From Schistocephalus solidus (taxonomy: Eukaryota; Platyhelminthes; Cestoda; Diphyllobothriidea; Diphyllobothriidae), in assembly GCA_017591395.1 (NCBI GenBank), contig WEDG01004650.1, positions 1 to 64,000 on the forward strand: DNA of 64,000 bases, in the 5' to 3' direction. Shown one piece after another: positions 1 through 10,962 of this stretch (its first letter is position 1; each line of letters starts with the position of its first letter). The position numbers were made by a program, and so were the translations under genes. The notes beneath the pieces are model-generated. The model did not search any database, was not told where the DNA came from, and saw nothing but the letters and a program-made list of their open reading frames with translations.

Positions 1-203
1 GGTAAAAGTTTAAAAACTCTATATTTATCCCTTTTGCAATTGCAAAAACTGCAGGTATGTGCAGCTGATGATGAGTAGAAATACAATTAATTGTCAATAA
101 TTAAGCTAATATTTTTCTACAGGAAACGTAGAAATCAGTTGAAAATTCGAAAATTCACTTATCTTCAAATTTGAACCAACCGCCTTCGACCTTGACCTCA
201 GAT
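1..203 (-). repeat. Dispersed repeat, inverted copy of 51417-51610
   Basis: Read on the minus strand, this segment matches 51417-51610 on the plus strand with small differences. Shared landmarks are a stretch rich in 'ggtcaaggtcgaaggcggtt', then 'ttagcttaattattga' and 'cctgcagtt..ttgcaattg'. It has no coding content. It may be the end of an unrecognised transposon or a duplicated genomic block. The match stops near base 203, where a LINE fragment begins. Confidence 0.7.
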
Positions 204-620
204 ATAGATGCCAGTTAGCAAACATTAAATTTCTTTGGGTTAGAAGACTCGAAGCCGGTCTCTGCTTACTGTTTCAGCGTTAACTCTGGCCCAAATCTCC
301 CACGAATTAACGCTCTCACTCCCGGTAAATCGACCCTATGCCACTCGTAATTCCTCCATGATCATTTCACCACCCCTTAGCTCCACAACTAACCGGTCTC
401 AGTTTATTGCCTCCAAATATGCTTTCATATGGAAAAACCTACCACTGCAAAATTAGGTTGTCGTCTACATTAGCTATTTTTCAAAACCAAATTACGCAAA
501 CATTTAACTTCGGAAGATATAAAGTCCTAATTGTCTGTTTCCTTCCCAAACTCGCAACTTTTTGGATTTTTGAAAGGGTCCTCCCTAATTATTTGAGGCA
601 GCTCCCTTGATATTATATTG
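204..620 (+). pseudogene. CR1-like LINE reverse transcriptase, C-terminal fragment
   Basis: A degraded plus-strand reading contains RRLEAGLCLLF, then NMLSYGKTYHCKIRL and FQNQITQTF. It resembles the extreme C-terminal region of CR1/Jockey-type LINE polymerases (typical pattern: long Arg-Leu helix, then FF.S.Y..WN.LP..IR). The closest relative in the window is the minus-strand fragment at 57156-57503, which shares a 'gatgccagtta' start and the same layout. Several in-frame stops make it a dead fragment. Bases 621-841 show nothing recognisable. Confidence 0.6.
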
Positions 621-841
621 GTCTCTCATTATATTTCCATCATCCTTGGCAGTCAATCTTTGCATTCACTTTTTCTTTCCCTCCTTTTAAACTAGCATTG
701 CCAACTCTTGACAACCTTGATACTTTCCTCCGAATTTGCAAACGTGACGATAGTCTTCAGGCTCTGTTGATGATCGAGGCGGGTTCTGATGGTTTCGCCT
801 CTTTGATGATGGACTATGCATTCAGCAAGGTCGCATCTGGA

Positions 842-1003
842 GGATGAAGTGGTCGATCCTGCATCGCAAACCAGCTCTCATCCATGGGAAGTTGGACAAA
901 ATCATTAGAAATGGGTTTGTCAGTTGATGCCATCTACATTGACTTTAGCAATGCCTTTGACAGGGTTCTACACAGACGTCTTATCTTTAAGCTGCGTCAG
1001 GAT
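842..1003 (+). pseudogene. LINE-B reverse transcriptase palm fragment
   Basis: This aligns base for base, with scattered changes, to 54963-55115 of the long LINE-B copy. The readable part is GLSVDAIYIDFSNAFDRVLH, corresponding to RT motif A (D-F-S-K-A-F-D) of CR1-like polymerases. It starts and ends abruptly. The sequence then jumps straight into an endonuclease start, so it is an internal slice joined to a different part of the same element family. Confidence 0.75.
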
Positions 1004-1455
1004 GACATTGATGTACAAAAATGTGCACAGTCCATTCAACAAAATGGATGAAATCAAACTACTCGTGGAGAATTTGCAACCTAACTTCATAGCTCTAAGT
1101 GGAACATTGATAAATGACAAAATCGAAGACGCAGAGGTCCGGATAGATAGATTTCAGCTTATCCACATGGATAGAAACGGACATAGCGGTGGCGCCATCG
1201 CAATGTTCATACGAGAAGGCATTGACTACATTCGGGATGGGCCCTCACAAAATAGGAACACGTCTTGTGAAATACGAAGTTTTAAACTCAAAGTCCCAAA
1301 CAAACCGGACCTCAATATTGCCGTGGTATATTGACCCCCAGGACAGCGGACAGACAAGGACGAAGCAATCATCACAGAGGTTAAGAAAATCTGCCGCCGC
1401 AAACACTTATTAAAACTTGGTGATTTAAACGCTACCGATATCGTATGGGTATCGA
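1004..1455 (+). pseudogene. LINE-B APE-type endonuclease fragment
   Basis: This matches 53328-53770 of the long LINE-B copy. An open frame from 924 to 1334 runs through the junction with the RT slice and encodes FNKMDEIKLLV, then HSGGAIAMFIREGIDYI. That is the N-terminal half of an exonuclease-endonuclease-phosphatase (EEP/APE) domain. A frame change after about 1330 gives the LGDLNAT-type metal-binding segment near 1415-1435. The domain stops where the oppositely oriented LINE-A tail begins at about 1456. Confidence 0.75.
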
Positions 1456-4400
1456 TTGATTGCTATTATTTTATTTTATTTATTTATTGCCAGTTTACAG
1501 GCAAGGTCAAAAAAAATATACAGTAGAGGGTCAAGCTGACAGTGAAAAAAACTCCTGATCGTTGTTTCAGGTGTTTTCAGGAGAAAAAACTGCAGCTTAT
1601 TGAGTAATTAAAGTTCTGGACAGGGACACGTTAACACTGGTGCCCGGTGAAGAACCTCTCCATTCAGTATTACGGGTCCGATATTCTGCACCAGCAGGTA
1701 TTTCGGCGAGCGGCTGTTCGCTGTCGACTGAGAAATAAGCCGATTGAGGTCTGCAGAGCCAGTAGTATTGCCCTCAGCATGAAGGCCGGCACAGGATTCA
1801 GAGTCCATGAACGCCATCGAACCGAGAGCTTCAACAGAGTCAGCACCCAAAAGTTTCTGAAGGTGTCCTGAATGTAGAAAACTAGTGACAGTTCGCGTAA
1901 ACAAGGGATAGCTTTGCTGAATTTGATACTTCTAGGTAACTTATTCCAGATTGCTATAGCGTTTACCGAAAAAAACTGTCGGTATCTAACTGTGCGTGCC
2001 AAAGGAAGAAATAAAAATACATCTCGATGACTGGTGCGCCGAGAGTGGTCAAGGTGCCTCAGAGATATAAGGGGGTTAAATGTACGTCTGTTTAGTAGTT
2101 TAAACAGTAAAAATAGTCCCTTCTGTAATCTGTGAAGCCACAGCGGGTCAAGGCTTGTAAGCTCACAGCGTTGGTGATAGGACAGGTTTCGGTGATCTGA
2201 AAAGCAAAATCTTTTTGTAAAGGAGTGCTGGACTGATTCTATCTTCTTTCGTTCACTAGCGTGCAGAAGACTAAATAGAAACGAGCAATATTCCAGACTA
2301 GGCCGGACATACATTTTATAGAGGCTGATTCTAATTTTGACGGTTTTGAAATTCCTGAGAATAAACCCAGTAGTTTGGCGTGCTTTCGAGACAATCAGGG
2401 CGCAGTGCTCTGACAGATAAAGATTACTATAGTATGATATGCCCAGATCCTTTATAAGTCAGGGCACGTTTAGATCGTGACCGTCTATGCTTAGGTGGGG
2501 CTGATGGTTGTCGCCAATAACCATCACGGAGCACTTTTGCCAAGAAAGTGAGAGGCGCCATGTGCGACACCACTGAGCAAAGGCCTGAAGATCCGTTTTC
2601 AAGAGCTCAAGCACGATGTTGCGATCAACCGGTTTATATCCGGTTTATATGACCGCCTTTTGTACCTTGGCAACCCACACGGTTTCTCTGTATACCGCAC
2701 TTAATTTTCCGTTACAAATAGGGTACTCAAAGGCCCATGCCTATTTCCCTCAATAAATTGAATTGAATATCGATAGGCAACTTTTAAATCATCAGCGTAC
2801 ATAAAGGGCCTACCATACTGAAAACAATCAGGAACATCGTTGACAAAGAGGCAAAATGGAAGCGGGCCAAGCACGCTGCCCTGAATAACTCCGCTCCTCA
2901 CATGCGTGGGGTTGGAGATAACATCAGAAATTTTAACCGGTTGTGCGCGAGCATTCGAATAGCAAAATATTAAGTTCAGAAGCTTGTTACCTATGCCGAA
3001 GGAGGCAAGTTTCAGCAGTAGAAGTTCATGGTCAACACGATCAAAAGCCTTAGTGAAATCGAAGTAAACGGTGTAAATTGCAAAACCGCTGTCTCTAGAT
3101 TGTAGCACATGATCAAAGAAAGAGAGCTGGCAAGTGTCACAAGACCTTTTTTCGAGAACACCATGCTGAGCCGCATTAAGTAGGTTATTTCTTCTTAGGT
3201 GACACATCATCTTTTCTTTGATCAAGGACTCGAAGATCTTCGAGACTGCTGGTAGTGTAATTATTGGTCTAAAGTCGGCAAAATGACGTAGGTCGGCCGT
3301 GTTTCGGAATAGGCGGTATGTGCGATTCCTTCCATAAAGTAGGGAAAGTTTCACTTTAAAGAGCAAGATTAAATATCTTATACAGAAGGGACGGAAATAT
3401 ATCGTTTGCATCCGCCTTTAGAACGCTTACCGGGACGCCATCTGGTCCGGGACTGTAAGATTGACGAAAACGCCGAATGGCTACGGTCACGTCCCAGAGG
3501 GTAAAAGTTATGGTTTCGAGGACGTTACCGGTCCAAACCCGGATGTAAGGAAAGTGCGCGACGGTATGTTCACTTAACGTTCTAGACAAGAAATCATTGA
3601 AGATATCAGCAGTCAACTTAGCTTCAGCTATTGGGTTTCCTAAAGCATCTCGAAGTACGGGGTGCTGCGTTTTTCTCTGCGTTTTTAGTGTGCGCGAAAA
3701 AAGCTTCGCAACATTTAACGAAGGGTTTTCGGCAAAGGTAAACTCATCGGCTTGTCGTTTTCATCAGACAGCCTCTTAGCCTCTTCAAAGATTTTTCTCG
3801 ATCACGGGCAGGACGGAGGTCTCGTTTTGTAGATGAAAACGACGGGAGAGTCTACGCAGTCTACGGCGGAATGATAAAGGAAGGTAGACTTCATCCTTGA
3901 CATTAAATATTTTCTTACGGGGAACAAAACGAGAAATGAGTGGACCTAGAACTTTTTTAAAAGTATCAGTACAAACATTCACATCCGAACGTACAAAGAA
4001 GTTAGTCCAGTCGTGGGAATTTAGGTGTGTTAGCAATTCCCTCATATTTGCTGATCTGAAATCACGAAAAAAGGTATATTTTTTGGAAAACGTTTCAGCA
4101 GCCTCTAGTTCTAGTGTAGAAAGAACTACAGTATGATCTTAATTCCCAAGTGGATCTAAAGGTGACACTGACGATGGCTGACAACCCCTACAAAAAATAA
4201 GATCAAGTATGTTTGATCCTTGGGTAGGAAAATCAACTACCTGGTCCCACATGCCTATATCTATGGCCTCAAGTAGGTCTTCGAACTTTGCAGGACCGGA
4301 AGTTGGAAACCAGTGAACTTCAGGAAGATTGAAGTCATCTGCAATCAAGCAGTACTGCAGATTTAAGTCAGCCGCAGCGTGAAATGCCAGCGAGAGACAA

Positions 4401-4790
4401 AGATCGTAATCCTCGCTGGCATTGGGTGGGCAATAGACACTACCAACGAGTAAAGAATAGTTATCTTTTAGGACTACTCGGAGCCAACAGCTCTCCTCTA
4501 CCACGCTAAATTGGCAAAAGTGCAATGAAAAAAATGTAAGTGGTTGCGTAACATAGATACAGCTTCCTCCGCCACGGCCCTCGTGTCGATCCTTCCGAAT
4601 GTAAGCGTAGCCTAGAATAGAAAGTTCGGAATCGGATACACAGGGTGTTGCCCATGTCTCTGTAACTATAACAATGTCCGGGCGGTGGATGAAAACCAAA
4701 GTCTGGAGCAAAGGCATCTTATTAAGCAGAGATCTGGCATTGAGGACGATTAGTTTAAGCGGGCACGTTTTCGGTTTCTGAAACGGGACA
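1456..4790 (-). mobile_element. CR1/Jockey-like LINE (LINE-A), nearly full pol, antisense
   Basis: Reading from 4790 down to 1456: an EEP endonuclease starts with LKLIVLNARSLLNKMP at about 4770 and continues through VTETWA and a degraded ADDFNLPEVHW to 4139. A linker follows (4045-3356). Then comes RT, with FRPIITLPAVSKIFESLI, FDFTKAFDRVDHELL, GVIQGSVLGPL and MYADDLK (YADD at about 2799-2788). The thumb/C-terminal region runs 2640-1670 (MYVRPSLEYCSFLF, NAIAIWNKLPRSIKFS). A non-coding tail ends in AATA/AAATA repeats at 1456-1500. These are the parts of a target-primed retrotransposon. The frame is broken in several places and a 130-bp insert splits the RT, so it is inactive. The RT and C-terminal blocks are relatively well preserved, suggesting moderate age. 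Confidence 0.9.
2640..2768 (+). mobile_element. LINE-B 3'-end insertion nested in LINE-A RT
   Basis: This stretch is foreign to LINE-A: its RT reading stops just after MYADDLK and resumes at 2638 with RNIVLELLKTDLQAFAQW. The inserted sequence matches, in plus orientation, the 3' end of the LINE-B family seen antisense at 50815-50930 ('tttctctg.ata.cgcactt', 'aaatagggtactca'). It ends in a short TTGAA-type repeat. An 11-12 bp direct duplication ('ccggtttatat' twice) lies at the left edge (about 2629-2651). A 5'-truncated LINE insertion is the simplest reading. Confidence 0.75.
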
Positions 4791-4794
4791 ATTA

Positions 4795-5835
4795 ATTTTT
4801 AATAAAGCAGTTTTTTCTATTGGTTTTTTTAAATTGGTGGCTCACCAAACTCCGCCTCCAATTTACACGTAGGAATTTTTTTACTGCCTCTTTTCTAGTT
4901 CACCGTATATGTCAAAGCTTTTTGATTTTTGCTTTAAAAATGGTAAATCGTTCTGAATCGGACATGCCTTACATATTAATAAATTCTGTCTTTTAATATG
5001 GCTGCTCACATAGTGCAGCAATTATCCACTTTGTATTTATTTAAACTGCACTACTAAGTTTGTAATGACGGGGCTCTCTGGGACTTAAATATACAATTTA
5101 TTTATATAAGATTGGACATTTATGCTTCTAGTATCCTTTCGCCAAGGCATACCTCCCCCTTTTACTATATCAACTATAAAATCCATGGTCTAGTGAGGGC
5201 TTTTAGCTTTGGATACAAAAGTGCAAGAAGGCATTAAGAAATACTGATTTTAAAATTTTGCATTCTGTGATTTTAGCTTTCACCATCTAAACAGACGTTT
5301 TAATGAATCCCATTCTAGTTCATACAAGCCCATTTACGCGCAACCATTTCGTAGGTGAATTTTTGTGAATTCTATAGCTGTTTGACAAAGATATTTAACT
5401 AAGTTTGTAGCAATAAAATGAAAATTTTTATGAAAAAGCATCCAACTGAGCCACAGTAGTGATTTTGGGCTATGACTGATATGTGATATCCGAGGAGCTC
5501 TTTGTACCGATGGAAACTTATAGGTTTTCATCGGTAGCTATCATTAATTAGTTAACACTTTAAATTTAATTACACTTCAAGTTAAAAAGTTGTTAACCTG
5601 TAGCGTACAAGCTTTGACAAATTAAAGTGTATGGCACATGAAACTGTTTTCAGATGCTTGAAATGCCTGGGTTGGTTATTCTCGTTCATAAAAATTATCT
5701 TTCTAGCATTATTATAATATTTTCTGACTATTTGCATTTTACATGCGCTTCAAACTCACATTGGCCGTGGAAAAATGTAAATATCGTCAATAGTTCACAC
5801 AGGTTCGCACACACTGTCTGCGCACGTCCACACAG
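4795..5835. other. No gene recognised, AT-rich
   Basis: AT-rich DNA following the 5' edge of LINE-A. Short open frames here have no family features that I recognise. Confidence 0.4.
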
Positions 5836-6138
5836 CTAGCTGAGTTTCTCGGCTTGCGGCACAACCTTCTGGGCTACGTCGCTCTTAGTGCGTTTTTTTC
5901 TCAAAACCGCTCTTACGTCAAATTTCTTTGTGCCGGTCGTGTCATTCGCCTCTTTAAGGCCGTGGAATGTAACCTTTTTCAGTGTCCTGTTGATGAACTG
6001 GTGCTTTTGGTCACTCCCACTGTGCTTCTTTGCAGCCCTTCTTGTCTTAGCCCCGCAGAACTGCCACCTCGACCAATCAGACAGTGTTGAAACCGGATCA
6101 GCTTTGTAGGGACAAAAAGTTACCGTGGTTGTCATCAA
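5836..6138 (-). CDS. Possible terminal exon of an unidentified Lys/Arg-rich protein
   Basis: An open frame on the minus strand ends with a TAG at 5836-5838. A plausible acceptor (CTACAAAG, then coding from 6101) gives roughly 88 residues. They are strongly basic: GAKTRRAAKKHSGSD, then INRTLKKVTFHGLKEAND, then FDVRAVLRKKRTKSDV, ending QAEKLS. The composition suggests a nuclear or nucleolar protein tail. KKVTF-type motifs occur in rRNA-processing proteins, but I cannot name a family. Codon use and length look better than the surrounding chance frames. No upstream exons were identified between 6140 and 7750, so it could still be a chance frame or a processed fragment. Confidence 0.35.
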   Translation of the reverse strand: MMTTTVTFCPYKADPVSTLSDWSRWQFCGAKTRRAAKKHSGSDQKHQFINRTLKKVTFHGLKEANDTTGTKKFDVRAVLRKKRTKSDVAQKVVPQAEKLS

Positions 6139-7745
6139 GGTAACAGGCTCACAAATTAATATCCTATGGCATGCCAGTATGCTGTCGATAACCTGCGAGT
6201 CAGATATTCAATCTCTACCGATGGTTATCTACACGACGACGTCCACATATTGTTTTATGTATAAACTGGCTCTTGAGGATCATACAGGCATGCTTCTTAG
6301 CAAGCGACTACGATGGATATCATGGGGTCACTGGAAGCAGCAGCTTGGTTTTATTAGTTCAAGTAATTCTGAAGACTGTTGAACTTGAAGAACAAGAACA
6401 ATTATGCTGGCGTCTTTTCGCGCCGAATGCAAATTTATTTTCATGCTTCCAGACCCCTAGGACGGCCTGATGCTGCTGCGGGCTCCATATTTTTATATAC
6501 GTCAAAACTACATAAATGACCAACCTATATCTTGCAATGAACTTTTGCTACATTGCAACACCAACGGTGATTTCTTTGGGCTCCTACTTTCTTGTTGGCC
6601 GGCATTCAAATCAGCTAGTCTGTTCACCACCTGCTGCAGTGGCTATACCATAGCCACATTATTCTAGTGTGATTACCTTCGGAAATAAATTTGGAAAGAC
6701 TGCCGTGCGGTCTACGTCGCCACACGTGCGGTAGGTCAAAATGCCATGAAACCTCTACACTACTTATTTGTCGTACAAAGGCGCGTATTTACTTACAAAT
6801 ATTCTAACAAAACACCTGTCATATGTTGCCAATGATCACACGACAACAGACTAATCAAACAAAAACCATTTAGAAAAATTCGCGAGAACTTCCAATATTT
6901 CCTGCTTGATAAGTTGTCAAGGAGAACGGTGCCAGTCTAGAGAAGGAGCCACAGTAGTTCAGTCACGTGTCACGCTTCCATGTGCCTTTTAACTAAAAGA
7001 CTTGCTGCTCATTTGCATATTTACAGACTGCGACTTAGTAGTCATGATCTTGAAGGTGGACACAGATATTCTGAACGAACATTCCCTTGGGCTTCGCAGC
7101 CACGAACTTACCAGCCATATAATATCTTTTAGATGTAACAGGTGGAGGGGATCTTGGAAAACGAAATTATCACTCTAACGCTAAAATGTTGCTTAAAGGA
7201 CGGAACCCAACCGGCCGCTGCTAACATCAAAAAATTAAATTTCTTCCCATTTACACTGAATTGCGTCTTAGTTATGTGGCAATACAGTTCAAGCGCTCTT
7301 AACTATTTTTGTGGCATTTTGTAATTAAGGATGATCATCATCAGGAAATACTAATGAATAGGGTATAAAACGGAACACTATCCATGAAGCTGTCTAAAGC
7401 TATATAGGGACACATTTTGCTGTGTTTAAAAGCTCATCAGAGACTGACATCCCCCATCAAAGCCGGAAGCCGACGGGATGGGAAAAAATTTCGTCCATAT
7501 CGAGGGTTTCCTGTCATACCAGGTTTTACAATGTTGTCACTTTTCCTCAAGGTTGGCAGAACAATGGGTTCGTTCTAGTTTGGGTTTAACCTATGCTTTC
7601 AGAAACTGAATTTAGCAAAAATAAAGCCGGGCAGTTAATACTGCTGACCTAGCTTACTCGTCACTAATCTTAGTGGCCGCTTTGTCCTTAGTAGCAACTG
7701 GCATAGTGATGGCGCAATGTTAAGCTTTGCCGACCAGAAATTAAT
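6139..7745. other. No gene recognised
   Basis: Mixed-composition DNA. Frames of 60-85 codons exist on the plus strand (6125-6667, 7142-7324) but have no recognisable domain, biased composition or paired splice sites. Exons of the gene that may end at 5836 could lie here undetected. Confidence 0.4.
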
Positions 7746-7749
7746 TTGT

Positions 7750-8770
7750 AATTGCGCTTAGTATGACGGATAGACCCGATCTCGACGATGTCGCAAATTG
7801 TACCTTCACGTTTGAGGATCCGCTAAAGCAAATCTGGAAAGCTCGACCTGTTCTCTCGAGCAGTGACAGAGACCGAATAATGGAAGTCAAAAAACCACTT
7901 TTACGTCTTAACGAACTGTCGAGCTAGGTTGAAGTTCAACCCTTCACGCCTCCGGATTGGCCACTGAACTCAAATTTTTCGGTCGAAGAATAACTTATTC
8001 AAACAATATTCGTTTTTCTAGTGACAATGGAGATGTTGCCTTGGGTCCATAGGTACTTTTTAAGGATTGTAAAAATCTGACGGGCAACATCTTTATACCT
8101 TCGGCAGCAGCCACAACCCTGAGGTATTTGAAACGATCTATTTATTCACGTCGACACCCATTTATCAGGAGGAATGCCTTCTATCATTCAGGGATGTTGT
8201 TCGAAAAGACTGGTTTCCTCTGGTTCCTCCTTCGCGTGCGACACTAAATTCTGTGAATACTCAACCGGCTGTCGGGTCGGGCGATGTGATGGACGTATTC
8301 AAGGTCTGTCAATCAGCACGTGGGTGCGAATTGAATGCTGTGGAAACTATGTAAGGCCCTTCCGAAAGTCCAGCCAGTGGCGTAGTTTACCAGAATTACG
8401 ATAGCACACAACCTCGTCGAACGCCATTTCCAATAGTTGACAGATATCATGGATCAGAACTCTTGCACTAGTGAAGCCATAGTAGACTTTGACCATGGCG
8501 CTGATTTTTTACCAACATGCCATTTACTGTCCTTATCTGCCATAAGAACTCATTATGGATGGAATAGAACTCAGCCGTGAACTCAACTTCGCGGACGGCC
8601 GTTGACTGCTGGTAGCCATGGCGAAATTCAATATCGTGCCTTAATCTGAATGTTTGGTCCGCACATCCATGCCCAGCCCAGAACCTCGCTTGATTGGGTT
8701 TCATCCTAGAGTCAAGAGGACTTTTGAAGCAACCTCGATGTGACTTGTGTCCCTGTAGCTGTAACACTCA
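7750..8770 (-). pseudogene. Degenerate non-LTR reverse transcriptase fragment, antisense
   Basis: From 8767 downwards the minus strand reads QARFWAGHGCADQTFRLRHD, then FTAEFYSIHNEFLWQI and GMLVKN. This matches LINE RT motif regions (typically NQAGFR.GRGC.DQI, D(F)..AFDSVHR.SLWRI). Frame-shifted continuation follows with SIQFAPT and LTDLEYVHHIA, where family members have LTDLDYADDIA, so the catalytic aspartates appear lost. Farther down, at 8040-8100, ILKKYLWTQGNISI matches the C-terminal RT region. The element decays to unreadable sequence near 7750. It is a RTE-type or related RT, different from LINE-A and LINE-B, and long dead. Confidence 0.7.
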
Positions 8771-9412
8771 CGTCTATTTATCTGTATGGCACACAAGTTG
8801 TTTTAGATAAAGAGGTTATATGTACATTAATCAGTTGATTCAACAAAACAACGCGCTTGTCTGTTATATTCAAGCTTCCTAATTGGACCTTATATGTCCG
8901 CGTTACTCCTTTCTGAGTAAGAAAGCGACGGTATTAGGTAGTAGAGTGCTTATTCAGTTATCTAGGAGAGGAGACAGCATCACGCTTGCAATCGAAGTGT
9001 CTTTGCCGGCCATTGTTGAATGTTTCATAGCGGAGAACTACCGTGTAACTTTAAAGTTATGAACCGTCTTCTTGCATCTACGCGCTGTTTTTCATCCTTG
9101 TTCCAATCATCATCCAAATTAATATCCTACAAAAATGGGGATCAATGTGGACGTGCAGCTGAAATCGTCGGTTTTCGGCAGGCTCCTAGTTGGAAATAGA
9201 GATGCTTTTTAAGTCTTTCTAATTTATATAAATAAGGGTCATAATGACTCAAGCGGAGTGCCGAACGTCTTTATCTGAGTTGTAAGAAGGTCTGTGCCGG
9301 GCCCTTATTGATTTAAGAGAATTGTCAAGTCAATATATAAGAGTCATTTATGTCTATTGCATAATTATGCACTTTTCAATTGTAGTTGACATAAAATCAG
9401 TAGAAGTACATC
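8771..9412 (+). other. Upstream region of GTF2A2
   Basis: About 640 bp with no coding signal separates the dead LINE RT from the GTF2A2 start codon. It would hold the promoter and 5' UTR. Apart from a TATA-like run at 9334-9340, no regulatory element is recognisable by eye. Confidence 0.5.
9334..9340 (+). promoter_or_regulatory. Possible TATA box of GTF2A2
   Basis: The sequence TATATAA lies 73 bp upstream of the ATG. Spacing would suit a short 5' UTR, but the surroundings are AT-rich, so chance is quite possible. Trans-splicing of a leader, known in flatworms, would also change the picture. Confidence 0.25.
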
Positions 9413-9529
9413 ATGTCGACAGAAACTTATCACGAAATGTATCGCCGGACAACACTTGGAAATACACTTCAAGAATCTCTTGACGAAATGCTCACCCACA
9501 ATTTAATAACCTCCGGATGTGCAATGAAA
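9413..9529 (+). CDS. GTF2A2: GTF2A2 exon 1
   Basis: Begins at ATG and ends after codon 39 at AAA, before donor GTATGT. It encodes the N-terminal helical part that forms the four-helix bundle with TFIIA alpha/beta. Confidence 0.95.
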
Positions 9530-10688
9530 GTATGTTTTAGCCATAATAATTGTTGTTTGGGTTAGATCATGCAGAAGTTTGATCAGTGTATTTGCACAGC
9601 GCTCTCCAAACGTGTGAAAAATCGGCTCTTTTTGAAGGGTCACCTCAATACCTATCGAAATTGTGATAATGTTTGGACGCTTGTCATGAACGATGTGGAG
9701 ATACGGGATGCCTCTGTACTGCTTCATGTGGACAAAGTAAGACATTTGTGTGACCTTTACTGTTTCATGCTTCCTTTTTGCACCCTCCTCGTGACCTCTT
9801 TCAGAGCCATATCTTTTCCAAGGTATTATTTGGGTTGGAACTGCTAAGTGACCTGTCGACTGGCTTGTTTACGTAAGTAAAATGAGAGCTCTGCCATTTG
9901 ACCAAAAAGCACTTCTCTTACACGTAGTTTGGCGTTTACCTTAAGATTAAAGGTATTACTGTTGTGGATGTCGACAGGCCTACTCTATTACAGGAAATTT
10001 ATTCCATAGACTCACAGTATTAGCGCTGTCTCATAGCAGACCTCAAGACCATACGAGCCGATTGGGCCAGCCTGCGGGTACCAATGGATCTGACTGAAAT
10101 TTCTCATTTTCGATAACACCTGGCACTAATATCGCCGATAAGATCGATATCCAGTACGCCGACGTCAACCCACATAACAAACTGACGTAACTGACGACTT
10201 TAATTATGCTGTTACGAAACAATTCCTTTTACTGTACCCTTTAAATAAACTCTCGTTAATATTTCTCCGCCTTCAAATATTTACTGGTTAGTAAGCGATC
10301 ATTAACATTTTTCGACGAACTGTTCACGACTGATTTACATATGTTGCAACGAGTCAAGTTTAAAATTTTGCCGGTAGCTCAAACTGCTCACCACATCGAT
10401 GGATGCGGGTAAGTAAATAGTTGAGGCCGATTTTGATATTTTTATCCATCCTAAATTGTATGTAGCCTTCTTGTTTATTCACAGATAAAAATTGTCGCCT
10501 GTGAGTGTAAGGATGCCAAAAGCGCAAGGACCGCGGCCGCACTCAAGGGGAATCCCGCACTGTCCTCCCAAAACAGTGGCACTCTAACTGCACAAAATCG
10601 GGAGTCCGAGGGTCTAGGTGGTCCTCCCAACCTGATGTCATTGGGCGATGACAAGGCCTATCTGTCGGATGACGAGGGGAGGGTTTGA
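9413..10688 (+). CDS. GTF2A2: Transcription initiation factor IIA subunit gamma (small subunit)
   Basis: TFIIA gamma pairs with the alpha/beta chains and stabilises TBP on the TATA box during RNA polymerase II initiation. Three exons join in frame: 9413-9529 (39 codons), 9566-9736 (57) and 10485-10688 (67 plus stop), giving 163 residues. Visible hallmarks are RTTLGNTLQESLDEML (N-terminal helices), then ALSKRVKNR, GHLNTYRNCDNVWTLVMNDVE (beta-barrel) and VDK|IKIVACE at the last splice. Introns are 36 bp (GTATGT..TTAG) and 748 bp (GTAAGA..ACAG). The ATG at 9413 starts MSTETYHEMYRRTT, aligning with the usual family start. Most family members are near 110 residues. Here the last exon adds about 55 residues rich in Ser, Gly, Asn and acids, ending AYLSDDEGRV, beyond the conserved core. 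No frame damage is seen. Confidence 0.95.
9566..9736 (+). CDS. GTF2A2: GTF2A2 exon 2
   Basis: Preceded by acceptor GGGTTAG and followed by donor GTAAGA. It encodes 57 residues from IMQKFDQC to LLHVDK, including the strongly conserved CDNVWT segment. The 36-bp intron before it has both splice borders and a T-rich stretch, and matches the very short introns typical of flatworm gene 5' ends. Confidence 0.95.
10485..10688 (+). CDS. GTF2A2: GTF2A2 exon 3, with lineage-type C-terminal extension
   Basis: The acceptor TTTATTCACAG precedes IKIVACE, which continues the last beta-strand of the family (VKIVACD in other animals). The reading then stays open for about 60 more codons and ends at TGA 10686-10688. 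The tail is low in hydrophobic residues and has SSQNSG and LSDDEG patches. The local GC content is higher than in flanking DNA, which supports real coding. Confidence 0.9.
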   Translation: MKIVACECKDAKSARTAAALKGNPALSSQNSGTLTAQNRESEGLGGPPNLMSLGDDKAYLSDDEGRV

Positions 10689-10962
10689 AATTGATTTTCC
10701 TGCCATTCATCAACCATTCCCCCCTTGTGCAGTAACAAGTATAATTGGTGCCGCATTGACGTTATTTCAACCACATTTTAGCCTTCTCCTTTATCCCTGC
10801 GTCATCTTCATTGGCTGTTTTGCGGACAACTAGTTCAACAAGGCCCCTTCAATCCCTCTCGAACACTTTTCGTTGAAAGAGAGAAATCGTAACCCATAAG
10901 TTGGGAAATTTTAAAAAGGATTCAGTCTGTTCTCGTCAGGACGAATGGGAAAATTTCGCTAA

